Positions 42,899 through 54,276 of a stretch of 64,000 bases of DNA are shown piece after piece; position 1 is the first letter of the stretch; every line of letters starts with the position of its first letter. Both the position numbers and the translations under genes were made by a program. The notes under the pieces were generated by a model, which saw nothing but the letters and a program-made list of their open reading frames with translations, was not told the origin of the DNA and made no database searches. The DNA is from Eubacterium sp. AF36-5BH (lineage in GTDB: Bacteria; Bacillota; Clostridia; Lachnospirales; Lachnospiraceae), in contig NZ_QTVG01000008.1 of NCBI RefSeq assembly GCF_003460505.1, positions 47,395 through 111,394 of the forward strand, written 5' to 3'.

Positions 42899-44818
42899 TT
42901 AAGCTAACTTGTGGAACATATGCCGAACCTTATCTATACGGCTATTCGGGCGGCGGGGTTGGCAAATAAATTTACCAATAGCTGGCTGGTATCCTTTTAA
43001 CTCTGTCAAGCAGACTCCCTGCCCATTTGTGAAATAAGTTAAATCGTTCCTGTATTCTTGAATACATCTAGCAGGGATTTCTCCTTTCAGAATGACCTCG
43101 TCATTCTTTATCTGAGTACTTACAATATCTGCACAATACCTTGGAGCATCATGATACGCCCGTGAGAGATATTCCTGCGGTGCATAAATTTCAAAGTGGA
43201 GATATGGCTCTAATAGTTCTGTCCCTGCTTTTTTTAAAGCCTGCTCCAATACGATAGGGGAAAGCAGCCGAAAGTCTGCGGGGGTACTTACAGGACTATA
43301 ATACAATCCATATTCAAAACAGATTTTACAGTCTGTCACTTTCCATCCATACAGCCCCTGCTCGCAGCCATAAAGAACCCCCTCCATAACCGCATTTTGG
43401 AACGATTGATTTAAATATCCAAGTGAAACTCTGCTTTCATACTGCACTCCGCTTCCAATAGGGAGCGGCTCTATGGACAACCCGACAGAAGCCCAGAAAG
43501 GATTTGGCGGGACTTCTATGTGGATGGTATATTCTGCTTTTCTAAGCGGTCTTTCCATATATATAACAGTAGGCTCTTTTATTTCTGCCTCCACATGATA
43601 TTTTTCCTCAAGGATGGCACAAATGACTTCCATCTGCACATTCCCCAAAAAAGATAACATAATCTCATGGGTAACAGTATCAATGTCAAAATGCAAAAGA
43701 GGGTCTGTATCAGCAATCTCTGCGAGGGCATTTAACAGGGCTTCCCTTTGCTCCGGCTTTTGCGGCTCTACCGTTGTCCGAAGTAATGGCATGGGATTAT
43801 CAATCCGTGTTTTGTGAGGCAGGAGTTTTTCATTTCCCAGGATATCGTTCAGTTTCAAAGTATCATCAGCTAAAATAACAATTTCTCCCGGACAGGCATG
43901 GTCAGCCGGGACGATTTCACCATTTGACGGAATACACATCTCTGTGATTTTTATTTTCTCTTTTTCAGATATTCTAATAACATCCCTCAAATGCAATGTT
44001 CCGCTATATATACGCACATAAACAAAACGCCGCCTTTTCTCTGAATATTCAATCTTAAAAACCTGCCCGCATAGTTCAGATTGACCTTCAGGCGTTGATG
44101 AATAAAATTTACTGGCAATTACTTCTATAAGCTGCCGAATCCCCAGATTGTTTTTAGCGCTTCCGTGATAAACGGGAAATAACGTTCCGTTTTGGAATCT
44201 CCTGTTTTCTTCCTGTTCCAGTTCTGACATTTTAAACGGTTTCCCTGACATATATTTCTCTAATAGTTCATCGTTTCCCATAATTACCGCATCCCACTGT
44301 TCCATATCGTCATTGTCCGTTACATTTATATGGGGATGCTGCCCAACCTTTTGCTTCACTATAATTTCCGAAGAAAGCTTTGCTTTCATTTCCCGATATA
44401 CCATTGGCAAATCAATCCCCTCTTGGTCAATTTTATTGATGAAAAAAATTGTCGGAATCTTCATTATCTGTAGTGCATGAAACAGTATACGGGTCTGTGC
44501 CTGTATGCCATCCTTTGCAGAAACTAATAATACTGCTCCGTCTAATACGGATAAAGAACGGTATACTTCCGCCAAAAAATCCATATGGCCTGGCGTATCT
44601 ATAATGTTGACTTTTACATCCTCCCACTGAAAAGATGTCACTGCTGTCTGGATAGTGATTCCCCTTTGACGCTCCAAATTCATTGTATCTGTCCTTGTTG
44701 TGCCTTCATCTACGCTCCCTAGTTCTGCAATTGCACCACTGGTATACAATAAACTTTCCGTTAATGTTGTCTTTCCTGCGTCAACGTGAGCCAGAATGCC
44801 TAAGTTAATTATTTTCAT
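42899..44818 (-). CDS. tet(O): tetracycline resistance ribosomal protection protein Tet(O)
   Basis: A 639-residue GTPase related to EF-G that dislodges tetracycline from the ribosome. G-domain motifs: AHVDAGKT at 10-17, DTPGHMDF, and NKID; the effector loop TTRTDTM and C-terminal domain IV loop ([12 protein letters not shown]) are intact, and the end is [14 protein letters not shown]. Both the N-terminal and C-terminal parts match Tet(O) as I remember it, rather than Tet(M), Tet(W) or Tet(32). The central part (about residues 300-390) is the region where mosaics usually differ, so a mosaic allele cannot be excluded by eye. It has AGGAGG eight bases before the ATG and an attenuator leader. Confidence 0.93.
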   Translation of the reverse strand: MKIINLGILAHVDAGKTTLTESLLYTSGAIAELGSVDEGTTRTDTMNLERQRGITIQTAVTSFQWEDVKVNIIDTPGHMDFLAEVYRSLSVLDGAVLLVSAKDGIQAQTRILFHALQIMKIPTIFFINKIDQEGIDLPMVYREMKAKLSSEIIVKQKVGQHPHINVTDNDDMEQWDAVIMGNDELLEKYMSGKPFKMSELEQEENRRFQNGTLFPVYHGSAKNNLGIRQLIEVIASKFYSSTPEGQSELCGQVFKIEYSEKRRRFVYVRIYSGTLHLRDVIRISEKEKIKITEMCIPSNGEIVPADHACPGEIVILADDTLKLNDILGNEKLLPHKTRIDNPMPLLRTTVEPQKPEQREALLNALAEIADTDPLLHFDIDTVTHEIMLSFLGNVQMEVICAILEEKYHVEAEIKEPTVIYMERPLRKAEYTIHIEVPPNPFWASVGLSIEPLPIGSGVQYESRVSLGYLNQSFQNAVMEGVLYGCEQGLYGWKVTDCKICFEYGLYYSPVSTPADFRLLSPIVLEQALKKAGTELLEPYLHFEIYAPQEYLSRAYHDAPRYCADIVSTQIKNDEVILKGEIPARCIQEYRNDLTYFTNGQGVCLTELKGYQPAIGKFICQPRRPNSRIDKVRHMFHKLA

Positions 44819-44860
44819 GTGATTTTCCTCCTATCAACACCCAAAAAAGGGCATAAAAAT

Positions 44861-44890
44861 ACCCAGTGATAAATACTCCTATCACTGGGT
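44861..44890 (-). terminator. attenuator terminator in the tet(O) leader
   Basis: A perfect ACCCAGTGAT/ATCACTGGGT stem with a 10-base loop is followed by ATTTTTATG, 43 bases before tet(O). This matches the transcription attenuator of tet(M)-like genes. A second stem (GCCCCAAAACA type, about 44911-44938) lies upstream and may act as the anti-terminator partner. Confidence 0.75.
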
Positions 44891-45042
44891 AAATAACTCC
44901 AATAGCCCCAAAACACTTATATGTTTTCGGGCATATAAAATTACATGATAAAAGTATTCTTAAACTGGGTACAAAAAACTAAGCCCCATATTAAAAGTGA
45001 AACGAGACTGCTACTTTTTGTTCCCACTATCAAATTGACAGT

Positions 45043-45066
45043 TTATTTAAGAATACCTTGCCGCAT
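45043..45066 (-). CDS. tet(O) leader peptide
   Basis: A seven-codon ORF (MRQGILK) with an AAGGAG site 10 bases before its ATG, near the 5' end of the tet(O) transcript. Ribosome movement through this leader in tetracycline is thought to let RNA polymerase pass the downstream hairpin, as for tet(M). Confidence 0.55.
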   Translation of the reverse strand: MRQGILK

Positions 45067-45098
45067 ATTTATTAACTCCTTGTATAATACTGAATCTA

Positions 45099-45127
45099 AT
45101 TATATTCCTTAACCCTTTATTTGTCAA
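45099..45127 (-). promoter_or_regulatory. tet(O) promoter
   Basis: A perfect sigma-A promoter on the minus strand: TTGACA (45127-45122), 17-base spacer, TATAAT (45104-45099). It lies 33 bases upstream of the leader ORF. Confidence 0.85.
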
Positions 45128-45142
45128 GCTGACAAACTAAAG

Positions 45143-45172
45143 CAGAAAAAGCGGCAGGATTTCCCCCTGCCA
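45143..45172 (-). terminator. terminator after TnpV
   Basis: GGCAGG pairs with CCTGCC around a 7-base loop, followed by GCTTTTTC on the minus strand, 13 bases after the tnpV stop. Confidence 0.65.
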
Positions 45173-45184
45173 CTAATCATCTGT

Positions 45185-45559
45185 TTATGCAAAAATAATT
45201 TCCTTTTCCACAATCTCCCTCGCACAAGCCCTTATGTTATTGAGGCATCCTGTCCATTCTAAGGCGTTTTCTGCCTTTAGCTGTTCCGTTATGCCCTGTG
45301 CCTGTTTCATACCCTCTATGAGCCTTTCAAAGCGTTCCTGTGCCTGTCTGTTGATGTCGGCAAGGTAGGCGTTTAGCCTGCCGCTTGTAAGAAGATTGGT
45401 GTATGTAACTTTACGGTACTGTTTTAGATAATCTAAATGCCGTTGCCCCCAGATGCCTATTGCCTGTTCTTCTTCGGCGGGTACAGTTAAGCACGGTATC
45501 AAATAATCCCCTTGCCTTTCGTATTTGCCGCCCAGTTCCTCAAATAATGATTTTGCCAT
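45185..45559 (-). CDS. tnpV: TnpV-like transposon protein
   Basis: A 124-residue protein of the TnpV family ([59 protein letters not shown]). It starts behind GGAGG near the right end of the element, and its ATG overlaps the last codons of the interrupted helicase frame in another register. TnpV is a regular part of Tn4451-type elements but its role is unproven. A more distant copy is encoded at 50201-50569. Confidence 0.85.
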   Translation of the reverse strand: MAKSLFEELGGKYERQGDYLIPCLTVPAEEEQAIGIWGQRHLDYLKQYRKVTYTNLLTSGRLNAYLADINRQAQERFERLIEGMKQAQGITEQLKAENALEWTGCLNNIRACAREIVEKEIIFA

Positions 45560-45611
45560 TGTCTGTTACCTCCACATTCTTTTTTATTTTGAATGTCCGC
45601 AAAATCCGTCC

Positions 45612-48600
45612 TACATCTGACGGTTTCCAGGGGCAGTCTATATGGTGCATTGCTACAAGATGTGTCTGAACATTTACTCCCGTACCACATTTATCTGTTG
45701 AGCCTATAAGTATCTTCTTTTTACCTGTTCTCATTTCCTTAAATAAGATATCTCTTTGTGCATCCGTTTTTGCATCATGAATAAATGCTATTTCATTTTC
45801 GGGTATTCCTTTTTTTACAAGTTCAGACTTTACGTAATTATATACATCAAAATCTTTTCCTCCGGGCGTTCCAATATCTGAAAAAACAAGCTGACAGCCT
45901 ATTTTTTCTTCACTGTTCGCCCTGCCATATTCGTAGAACACATTTTCTACCACCTTATTAAGTTTTCCGTCAGGATTGTTTGGAGCATCCTTATCAAGAA
46001 GTCTTGCATCCGTTCCAAGCAATCTTGCCTCGTGAGTTATCTTTAAAAAGTTATCAACACTGGAGTCTACGCCACCATTTCTGATACGCTCTGCCCTTAC
46101 CACAAAATCTTCCATTACCTGTTTGACATACCAGTCCGGCTCTGATTCCACAATGATGTACTTTCCATCTCTTAATTTAGGAACTTCAAGCTCCAACATA
46201 TCCTGTGTCTGTACATCAGCAACCTGTTTAAATATGTTCATAAGCTCCGGCAGATTGGTAAACTTATTAAATCTGCTTTTCATACGAAAACCGCTTCCTT
46301 CAACTGTAAGTTCAAGTGCTGTTGTAATCTCACCGAAGTTTGCTGCCCATGAATCAAAATGATATATTCCCTTTTCTTCCAATGTATCCTTCTGCAGATA
46401 ACTTTGCATTACATACATTTCACACATTGTATTGCTTATAGGTGTTCCAGTGGCAAATACAATTCCTCTTCCCGGATTTATCTCATTTATATACTGACAT
46501 TTAAGCTGCATGTCTGTTGCTTTCTTTGCTCCCGAACTGCTGATTCCTGATACATTATTAATCTTTGAAAATATGGCAAGGTTTTTGTAATTATGTGCTT
46601 CATCCACCATAAGACAGTCGATGCCTAATTCTTCAAATGTAATCAGGTCATCTTTTCTCTGCTCATCTGTAAGAGTCTTTAACTGCTCTTTTAGTCTTTT
46701 TTTCTGAGCTTCCATTTGTTTTACAGTCCATCTTTCACCATTCTTTTCTTTTGTCTCATCTATGGCATAAGAAATCTGTTCTATCTGCTCATTTAACATT
46801 CTTTCCTTTCTCTCTTTTGAGATTGGAATTTTTTCAAATTGGGAATGGGACATAATAATGCAGTCATAATCTCCCGTGGCTATTCTTGATATAAACTGCT
46901 GTCTTCTGCTTTTTTCAAAATCACGTTCTGTTGCAACCAGTATGTTTGCAGACGGATACAAACGTAAAAATTCAGATGCAGTCTGATTTATTAATGCTTT
47001 AGGAACAATCATTGCTGTTTTGTTTGCAAGACCTAATCTTTTCTGTTCCATACACGCTGCCATCATTTCAAATGATTTTCCTGCTCCAACACAATGGGCA
47101 AGCAGTGTATTTCCTCCAAACAATATTCTTGCCACTGCATTTTTCTGATGAGTTCTTAATTCAATCTCAGGATTCATTCCCGGAAAAGTCAGGCTTGAAC
47201 CGTCATATTCACGAAGTCTTGTATTATTGAATGTCTGATTATAATAATCTACATATTTCTTTCTTCTTTCCGGTTCTGCAAATATCCACTCCTTAAATTT
47301 CTCCTTAATCAGATTTTGTTTTTCCCTTGCAAGCATTGTTTCATTTTTATTTACAACATAATGATATTTACCGTCACCGTCATCCACCCTGTCTTTTACA
47401 GTTACGGTCTTTAAATTAAGGCTTGCTTCAAAAATAGAATAAGCATCCATGCGGCTTGTTCCATATGTTTTGGAAGCTGCCACAGAATGCTTATCCATTG
47501 ATTTATTTTCTATAAACCATTCCATACTGTATTTATTCAGATGAACCATTATTCCTGATGAATAATAAGCACTTCTTATTGCTTTTGCACGTCTCGGTGT
47601 TCCTAGAAGTTCATAAACAAATTTCTCATAATCCTGTTCTTCAATCCATGTTGTACCTATCCTTACATCTATTTCAGATGCATCCAAATCTTTAGGCTGA
47701 ACCTTTTTAAGTTCTTCTGCATTTATTCTAAATATTTCAGGAGTTTCTTCAGCATACTTTTCTGCCAATGTAAGCTTACTTCTTACGTTTCCTGACAAAT
47801 ATTCGTCTGCCGTCTCCCACCCCTCATCCATATTGTTTTCATTATATCTTGAGGGATTTAAAAAGATTAGTCCTCTTAGTTCTTCTATTAGTTTTTGGCT
47901 CTCTGCATCATCTGACCTATTCTCATCTGAAAAATTGTTATTTTTATCTTCGTCATATCCATTTATGTCAGGTGTATATATACTAAGCATAAACGGAATG
48001 TTTACCTCTCCAAATTCACTGATTGAAATATTAAGGGCTTCCACTGCAGTTTCAACTCTGTCTATCGTCACCTCCGGTTTAATTGTCTGTTTATAAAACA
48101 TGTCAGCCTTTGTAACCTCACCGTCTTCATCCACGTTTTCAAGAGAACACAGAAGAGGATAGTCAGCATCATCACGAAATGCCCTGTTATTTGCCTTTGA
48201 TGTAATCGCACCGTATTTATTTATGAACTCATCATACTTATCATTTAATATCTCCTGACAGTTTTTTAATTCTTCCTCACTGCATCCTTTAGTCTGTATG
48301 TCAATAAGATTTCTTGTAAGTTTTCTTATCTCATCAAGTACTTTTATCCTTTCCTCAGCTGTCCTTGGATACTCCTTTAAATACATCTGGGAGTTTTGTC
48401 TGAAATACAACTTACCGTCTAAAAAAGTATATGTAAAATTTCTGACATCCGGATTTGCCTCAATTATCTCCTCATTTTCTTCCGGTTCTTCAATTTCAAA
48501 GTCTGTTACGGTTGCCTCAAGTTTTCCTATTGCACTACTTAAGCTTTCATAGATATTGAAATTTTCTTTATGATTTATACATATGGTATATTTGCTTTTA

Positions 48601-51341
48601 CCTCCAAATCTTCCTGTATCATACTCCATTGTCCCAAGCATCATATCAGGGTGCTCCACAAAATATGAATTAACCGGTATGCCCTCTTTCGTATATCCAA
48701 GATGTACCCAGTCAGGTTCAATGTCTATCTGTCGTTCCCTTTTTTTAAAAAACAAAATGTCTGATGTTACTTCCGTTCCTGCATTTTCTTTAAATGCCGT
48801 ATTGGGAAGTCTTATTGCACCGATTAATTCTGCCCTCTGTGCAAGGTATCTTCTTACATTCGGGTTTGCCTTGTCCATTGTGCCCTTCGTTGTAATAAAT
48901 GCCGCTATTCCTCCCGGTCTTATCTGGTCTAACGCCTTTGTCAGAAAATAATCATGTACACGAAAGTTTAACTTATTGTACTTTGGATCATATACTTTAT
49001 AATCTCCAAAGGGTACATTACCGACTGCAGCATCAAAAAAGTTATCCGGAAACTTTGTATCTTCAAATCCTGCAATTGTGATGCTTGCGTTCTGATATAA
49101 CTGTTTTGCTATTCTTCCTGTAACATCGTCCATTTCCACACCGTAAAGTTTACAGTTTTGCATTGCATCAGGCATACTTCCGAAAAAGTTTCCAATACCC
49201 ATAGACGGTTCAAGAATGTTTCCCTTTGTTACTCCAAAGTTTGCAAGTGCCTGATTAATGCACATGGCAATGTCAGGAGAAGTGTAAAAAGCATTATTAA
49301 CACTTGCTCTTGCATTTTCATATTCTGCCGGGGTAAGAATTTCTTTTAATTCTTTATACTCCCTTCTCCATAAATCATTCTTTTCGTCAAACACTTCCGG
49401 GATTCCGCCCCACCCTGCATACTGTGAAAGTATTTTCTGCTCATCATCTGTTGCAATTCTTTCTTCTTTTTCAATCTGCTTTAATGTTTTTATTGCTTCA
49501 ACATTCCACTGATACCTTGTTTTAGAACCTCCTGTTTCAATTTCCCACAGATTGTAATGAAAGTCTTTCTTTTCAATGTCTCGTTCCATGTCAGGTATAG
49601 GCTTTTTACCCATTTCAAACACTTCATCCGGAATATCATACTCACCGATTATTTCTTCCTCAATTATCTCCTGATAATATTCTCCTTTGTTTATCAGAAC
49701 CCTTAATTCTTCCTCAACAGTATTCCAGCTTACATATCCTTCTTTTTCTCCTTCAGCATCTCTCCACTGAAATTTCATTCCCTGAGGCTTAAAAGTATCA
49801 TATCCATGTAAACCATAGCCATTAATTGGCCAGCCTGCTCCTCCAAGACCAAATTCCTTTTTTATAAGTTTTGCTCTTTCTGATGGGCTGTCCACTGTCT
49901 GATATATTTTGTATACTCTTTCCTTTCCTCCCACAAATCCGGTTCCTCTTAAGAGAACTGAAACAATGTAATCATGAGGAACTACACGTTCTTTTTTCGG
50001 TTCCATATAGGTATATTTTTTTCTTTGATTAGGCAAAGTTTTTTTACTGTCTGCAACTGTTATTTCTTTAGTATTATCATCAAATAAAAAGGAAGCCTGC
50101 TCAAAGCCTGCTTCCCTTGATACTCCAAATGAATTAATTTCATCCAGTTCTTTATTTAATTCTTCATTTATCTTTCCGTCAGAATTTTCAGATTTATTTT
50201 CTAGTGAAATCTGTACACTATCTGATTTAGAACCACTTCCTCTGCCATCATCTTTGCCTGATTCCTTAGTTTCCACATTCCCATTGTTGAAGTAAGATTC
50301 TGAGATTTGTGTTTCTTTAAGTAATCCGTCATCAGCGTGTCTATCAGACTGTTTGCCTCCGTGTCCACTTCCTTCATTTTCTCTGCCAGTCTTCCCAGCC
50401 GATACAGTGTGTTGTATCTGTTCCTCTCGTTTTCCTTCAGATACTCTGCTGCCATCATTCCGTACTTTCCTATCTGTGTCATGCTTATTTCCTGCTCCTG
50501 TGGCAATTCCAGATTCGGATACAGCATTCCGTCTGCTCCCTCGTGATAAGTTATTCTCTTTTCTTTCATTTGTGACGCTCCTTTCTTTTTCTATTCGTCT
50601 TACTCTGTAATTAAACTCTTTAAGAACACTACAGGATACGTCACATACAAGGGAACCAAAGCGGTAAATATCATCTTCATCAGATATATTTATTATAAAA
50701 CTCATGTCCTGTTCTTCAGCGGACATGTCAAATCCACATCTTGTACCTACTGCATATAAAACGCTTTCATATAACATTTTTTCAACAGTAAGCCCCTGCG
50801 TTTCATTATCTCCACCATTAATCACACCACCTGTAATCCAGTTAAGTTCAGAAATCTCTGCTTCGGATTTCTCTTTCATTATAGATCGTATGTTCTCCTT
50901 TGTATAGTTCTTTAAGAGATTCTTTAAACTTTTTCTGTCATCATTTAAATAAGGCTCAATCTTTCCTTCTTCTGTCAGTTCGTCCACCAGACTTTTTAGA
51001 TTATCACCATTCAAATCCCATGTTAGTTTAACGTTCTTTCCTCCTGTATCAGATATATCAAAAATGTATCGCATATGTGTTTTTAAAATCTTTGACGGAA
51101 ATATTGCAATTCCCCTGCTTCCTCTTTTTACATATCTGCCTACCTTTTTCCATGAATCATAATCTCCTACCAGAGTTGCATTTGGTCGCTGTGCATAAAC
51201 CATAAGTATGTTGTCAAACTCATATCTGTAAATTCTTCCTGCTATTCTTAAAAAGTTTTTCCAGTTGTCTGCACTGGATACAATGTCATGAATATACTCG
51301 TCATACAGTCTTTGTACCTTGTAATCAGCACTCATTTTCAA
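45612..51341 (-). pseudogene. front part of the split ArdC-methylase-helicase gene
   Basis: Codons 1-1910 of a very large ICE protein. Order: an ArdC-like N-terminal domain ([39 protein letters not shown]); a hydrophilic linker at about 255-390; an N6-adenine methylase-like domain with GNVPFGDY near residue 777; and an SF2 helicase with [11 protein letters not shown] near 1420 and [11 protein letters not shown] near 1580, then [13 protein letters not shown]. The mobile element begins after DV, just before motif VI. The reading continues 23 residues into the element ([15 protein letters not shown]...) and stops at 45540. Thus the split protein keeps motifs I-V but has a substitute for motif VI. 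Such proteins are thought to protect or process transferred DNA. Confidence 0.85.
50201..50569 (-). CDS. TnpV-like protein encoded inside the helicase linker
   Basis: A 122-residue ORF on the same strand as, and in a different frame from, the big ICE gene. It has its own AAGGAG site eight bases before the ATG. The sequence ([55 protein letters not shown], ending [11 protein letters not shown]) follows the TnpV family pattern and aligns with the TnpV at 45185-45559. In the helicase frame the same DNA encodes a low-complexity Ser/Gly/Arg/Lys linker. So both readings look used, an example of overprinting. Annotation pipelines often discard such nested frames. Confidence 0.65.
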   Translation of the reverse strand: MKEKRITYHEGADGMLYPNLELPQEQEISMTQIGKYGMMAAEYLKENERNRYNTLYRLGRLAEKMKEVDTEANSLIDTLMTDYLKKHKSQNLTSTMGMWKLRNQAKMMAEEVVLNQIVYRFH

Positions 51342-51903
51342 TCACCCCTTTCAAGGCATCTCTTATATCCTTTCCGTCAATTTCATCGCCAAGGCAGTCC
51401 CAACCTTCAGCTGTCTCTCTGGCAAACAGTTCAATACGTGGCACATCCCCGCAAAGCTCTACAATACGTTTCCTTATTTCATCAGGCTTTTTGCTGTGTG
51501 CCATTACTCTTGCATCACATATCTGACTTACAGCTTTGGAAACACGTTTAGGATGTCCTTTGGTTCCGATTAGACATACTTCTGAATTAGACCTTGTCCA
51601 AAATCCTAACCCCATAAAATAAGTGTCTTTTTTCTTATTTCTCTTTACCCAGTTAAAACCACAGGTTTTATATGTAAATCCCCAGCTCTCCATTACGGAA
51701 ATTCCCTCTTTAAGACATGGAAACGTAATCCATAAAAATAATACACAATCATCATCTGCAATATTAGCTACCGGAAGTGAACGTATGTCATCAATATTCA
51801 TTGTATGGTAATGATTTTCTGCACTTCTTCCCTGACCTTTTTTTGAATACACACGATACTGCCAAGGGGGATCAGCGTAAATCACTTTATATTTTTTACC
51901 CAT
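51325..51903 (-). CDS. MT-A70-family adenine methyltransferase
   Basis: A 192-residue N6-adenine methyltransferase of the MT-A70 family, starting at ATG 51903 with AGAAGG eight bases upstream (a GTG at 51912 is the alternative). The catalytic motif is IYADPPWQY; the SAM-binding region [12 protein letters not shown] and the [16 protein letters not shown] segment are typical. It overlaps the ArdC-methylase-helicase gene by 17 bases. It may modify the ICE DNA to evade restriction in new hosts. Confidence 0.88.
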   Translation of the reverse strand: MGKKYKVIYADPPWQYRVYSKKGQGRSAENHYHTMNIDDIRSLPVANIADDDCVLFLWITFPCLKEGISVMESWGFTYKTCGFNWVKRNKKKDTYFMGLGFWTRSNSEVCLIGTKGHPKRVSKAVSQICDARVMAHSKKPDEIRKRIVELCGDVPRIELFARETAEGWDCLGDEIDGKDIRDALKGVIENEC

Positions 51904-51904
51904 G

Positions 51905-52255
51905 CTACGCACCTTCTTTCGATTCTAAAAGTTTCAAATATACATTGTATTCTTCTGTATCAAGATTTACAGAAAATTCTTTTTCACCTTTTTTCATATT
52001 TCTGTTTATCTTTTTTATCAGTCTTAACATTACAAAATTTTCTTTTGACATTTTCATACTTTCCTCAAAGTCAATGTTTGTGTCTTCATTAATAGTTTTC
52101 TGTTGTTTTACTATATGTTCTGAAATCTTACTTCGTAATTTATGAGCCTTATTTAAAGATACTTTAATTTGATTGCTGTCTCCTTTGCTTTTATTCCATT
52201 CCTTATGAAGTTCGCTTATCAAAAACTCCATGTTTTTAATATATGTTTCTCTCAT
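51905..52255 (-). CDS. hypothetical helical ICE protein
   Basis: A 116-residue, Lys/Glu-rich and largely helical protein (ISELHKEWNKSKGDSNQIKV, KAHKLRSKISEHIVKQQKT, LRLIKKINRNMKKGEKEF). No family recognised. Its stop lies next to the start of the MT-A70 gene, whose ribosome binding site it contains, so the two are coupled. It lies between the cell-wall hydrolase and the methyltransferase genes in the ICE module. Confidence 0.6.
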   Translation of the reverse strand: MRETYIKNMEFLISELHKEWNKSKGDSNQIKVSLNKAHKLRSKISEHIVKQQKTINEDTNIDFEESMKMSKENFVMLRLIKKINRNMKKGEKEFSVNLDTEEYNVYLKLLESKEGA

Positions 52256-52311
52256 TTGTCCTCCTGTTCCAAAAGAAGCAGAACAATTTATGCTCTGCTT
52301 CCTTAATAATT

Positions 52312-54012
52312 TTAATTTTTCTTCTTTTTATCCGGTCTTCCTATCATAACCAGACCACCATTATGATAATCCTGCATAACAACTCCAGTTGCCTCATCCA
52401 CTGCTTCAACCATTTTTCCGTCTCCGACATAAATTCCTACATGACTTATATTTTTATATCTTCCGTTATTTGAATAACTGTAGAATATAAGGTCTCCCGG
52501 CTTTAGGTTTTCTTCTTTCACAGTACAGTCATTATCACTGCACCACTTAGCCTCAGATGCTGCCGTATTTGAACCGTCCGTCATTACAGATATGCCGGCA
52601 CTGTTCCATGAATAATATGCCAAAGATGAACAGTCAAAATGTGTCCCTGAATTTCTAAGTGGCTGACTGTACGGATAACCTACTTTTGACAATGCAAAAC
52701 TCACTGCTGTTTTTGCTTTTTCATCAGTTATCTTGTTTAAAATCTCATTAATCTCATTCTGCGTAAGCAATGACTTTTTATTCCCTCCGGTTTGTGTTCC
52801 CGTACTGCCACTGGTAATACCCAGTGAAGACAGATTTTCAGGACTCATCAGGGAATTAAGCATACTTATTTCATCATCACTCATTCCATACTCTGTTTCC
52901 ATTTGATGATATGTTTTTAAAGTAACATTTACATAAAGAACTTTTTTCTTTTCTTTATTACCACTTTCATTTTTAATCTTTTCTTCTCCCGTTGATGTGG
53001 TGTATGAACACATATCATCAAACACTGTTTTAAGATTTGCCTTCGCTGTATCATTCATAACCGTTGCAGTATTTCCTACACCGTATTTAACCATATATAC
53101 ACTCATGACATCATAGTAATTGGATGGTGCGGATGATGTTCCCTCATAATCCACGTATACGATTTTTCCAATATCACAGTCCTTATGTTCGGTAACCATA
53201 GTATTGATGTCTCTGTTAAACTCAGCAACATACTGGCTTGTGACTGTCATAACGGTATCTCCATTCTCTAATGGTGGAAAGAATATAGAAAATGGAGAGT
53301 TATATATAACCGCTATAACTACGGCTACCAACGCTGTGGCAATGGCAACTATGGAAAACAGAAGTAAAACAATTGGAAGTAAAACAGCACCAATCTTTAT
53401 CATAACTGTCTTCATTATGTCAGATACACCAGACTTCTGATTTTCACTGTTTAACGATGTTGTCATTCCTGTACTTCTTAATTTTTCCACAAAAAAAGCA
53501 ACCTTTCTGCTTTTGGAAGCTGAATGACTGCCTCTATCACTACTGCTGTTTGATTTACCGGATTTTACTTTATTTCCTCCTGTTGTATCTTTCTTTACAC
53601 TATTTTCCCTCTTGCGTATTTGCTTTTCCTTTGCATAACTGTCTTCTTTGTGTGTCTGACTGTGTATTTTTCTATTTTCACTTTTCTGCTTTTCTCTTAC
53701 ATTTTTTTCAGACTGCTCTTTTACACGTTTTCGCTTTGCTTTCTCTTTTACAGTTTTAGTTGTCTTACTTGCTGTTTTTCTAATGGGAGTTGTAACAACT
53801 GCCGCAGTAACCAGTGCATTTTCTACTTCCTCACTGCCTTCCATTTGGTCTAGCGTGGTTTTTACTCCCGTTCTTACTGCCATATCTGTTCCTTGTCTTA
53901 GGACTTTCTTTTTATCTTTAATGACTTTTCTTTTATCTGTATCATTTCTACGGAAATTTGGCATATCACGGCTATGGATATGCCTTTCCTTTTTCTCTTT
54001 CCTCTTTTCCAT
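52312..54012 (-). CDS. NlpC/P60 cell-wall hydrolase of the ICE
   Basis: A 566-residue protein with a long basic cytoplasmic N terminus (1-200), one membrane segment (about 210-240, GAVLLPIVLLLFSIVAIATA), a middle domain and a C-terminal NlpC/P60 peptidase with the catalytic Cys in HFDCSSLAYYSW (near 462) and His in ISHVGIYVGDG (near 525). A similar protein in Tn916-type and other Gram-positive ICEs opens peptidoglycan for the transfer channel. It is the last of the visible transfer genes before the methyltransferase region. Confidence 0.87.
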   Translation of the reverse strand: MEKRKEKKERHIHSRDMPNFRRNDTDKRKVIKDKKKVLRQGTDMAVRTGVKTTLDQMEGSEEVENALVTAAVVTTPIRKTASKTTKTVKEKAKRKRVKEQSEKNVREKQKSENRKIHSQTHKEDSYAKEKQIRKRENSVKKDTTGGNKVKSGKSNSSSDRGSHSASKSRKVAFFVEKLRSTGMTTSLNSENQKSGVSDIMKTVMIKIGAVLLPIVLLLFSIVAIATALVAVVIAVIYNSPFSIFFPPLENGDTVMTVTSQYVAEFNRDINTMVTEHKDCDIGKIVYVDYEGTSSAPSNYYDVMSVYMVKYGVGNTATVMNDTAKANLKTVFDDMCSYTTSTGEEKIKNESGNKEKKKVLYVNVTLKTYHQMETEYGMSDDEISMLNSLMSPENLSSLGITSGSTGTQTGGNKKSLLTQNEINEILNKITDEKAKTAVSFALSKVGYPYSQPLRNSGTHFDCSSLAYYSWNSAGISVMTDGSNTAASEAKWCSDNDCTVKEENLKPGDLIFYSYSNNGRYKNISHVGIYVGDGKMVEAVDEATGVVMQDYHNGGLVMIGRPDKKKKN

Positions 54013-54031
54013 TTTTCCTCCTGCATAAAGA

Positions 54032-54066
54032 AAGCCACTACAAAGTTTTTAGCTTTGTAATGGCTT
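54032..54066. terminator. hairpin upstream of nlpC
   Basis: AAGCCACTACAAAG pairs with CTTTGTAATGGCTT (one mismatch) around a 7-base loop, followed on the minus strand by TTTCTTTATG. It lies just before the nlpC ribosome binding site, where it could terminate cargo transcripts or attenuate nlpC. It also marks the inner border of the cargo patch. Confidence 0.5.
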
Positions 54067-54276
54067 AACAATTTTTAAGTGATGTTATATATTTTTTTAA
54101 TTCATAGGTTTTCTTATAAAATACAACAATTGCGATTTTCTATCTTTTGATGATTTTCTGTTATTTCATGAAACTTAAATATTGACAAGATTACCATATT
54201 TCTGTTCTGCGTTCAAACAAAATATCATACATTAAACCTGGGTTCCCCTTATATTAACTGCAATGACTAACAAGTA

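Larger units (their letters stand above)
35236..45611 (-). mobile_element. integrative mobilisable element carrying tet(O)
   Basis: A 10.4 kb element with a TnpX/TndX-type serine recombinase at one end and TnpV at the other, a layout like Tn4451-type elements. Contents in transcription order: TnpV, tet(O), KTR protein, three sigma-like proteins, RepA-like ATPase, MobV relaxase, ParB, PC4-like protein, a small protein and the recombinase. The segment 35.2-42.2 kb is clearly richer in GC than the flanks. Ends are inferred because removing 35236-45611 restores one helicase frame across motif VI (DV|EQREGRG). A G is shared at both junctions, so each end is certain to within one or two bases. No transfer genes of its own are present, so it needs a helper. 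Confidence 0.85.

Noticed and set aside
42899..44818. Tet(M), Tet(W) or Tet(32) as the identity of the resistance gene
   Set aside because: The start [13 protein letters not shown] with [10 protein letters not shown], and the end [14 protein letters not shown], fit Tet(O) better from memory; only the centre leaves room for a mosaic.
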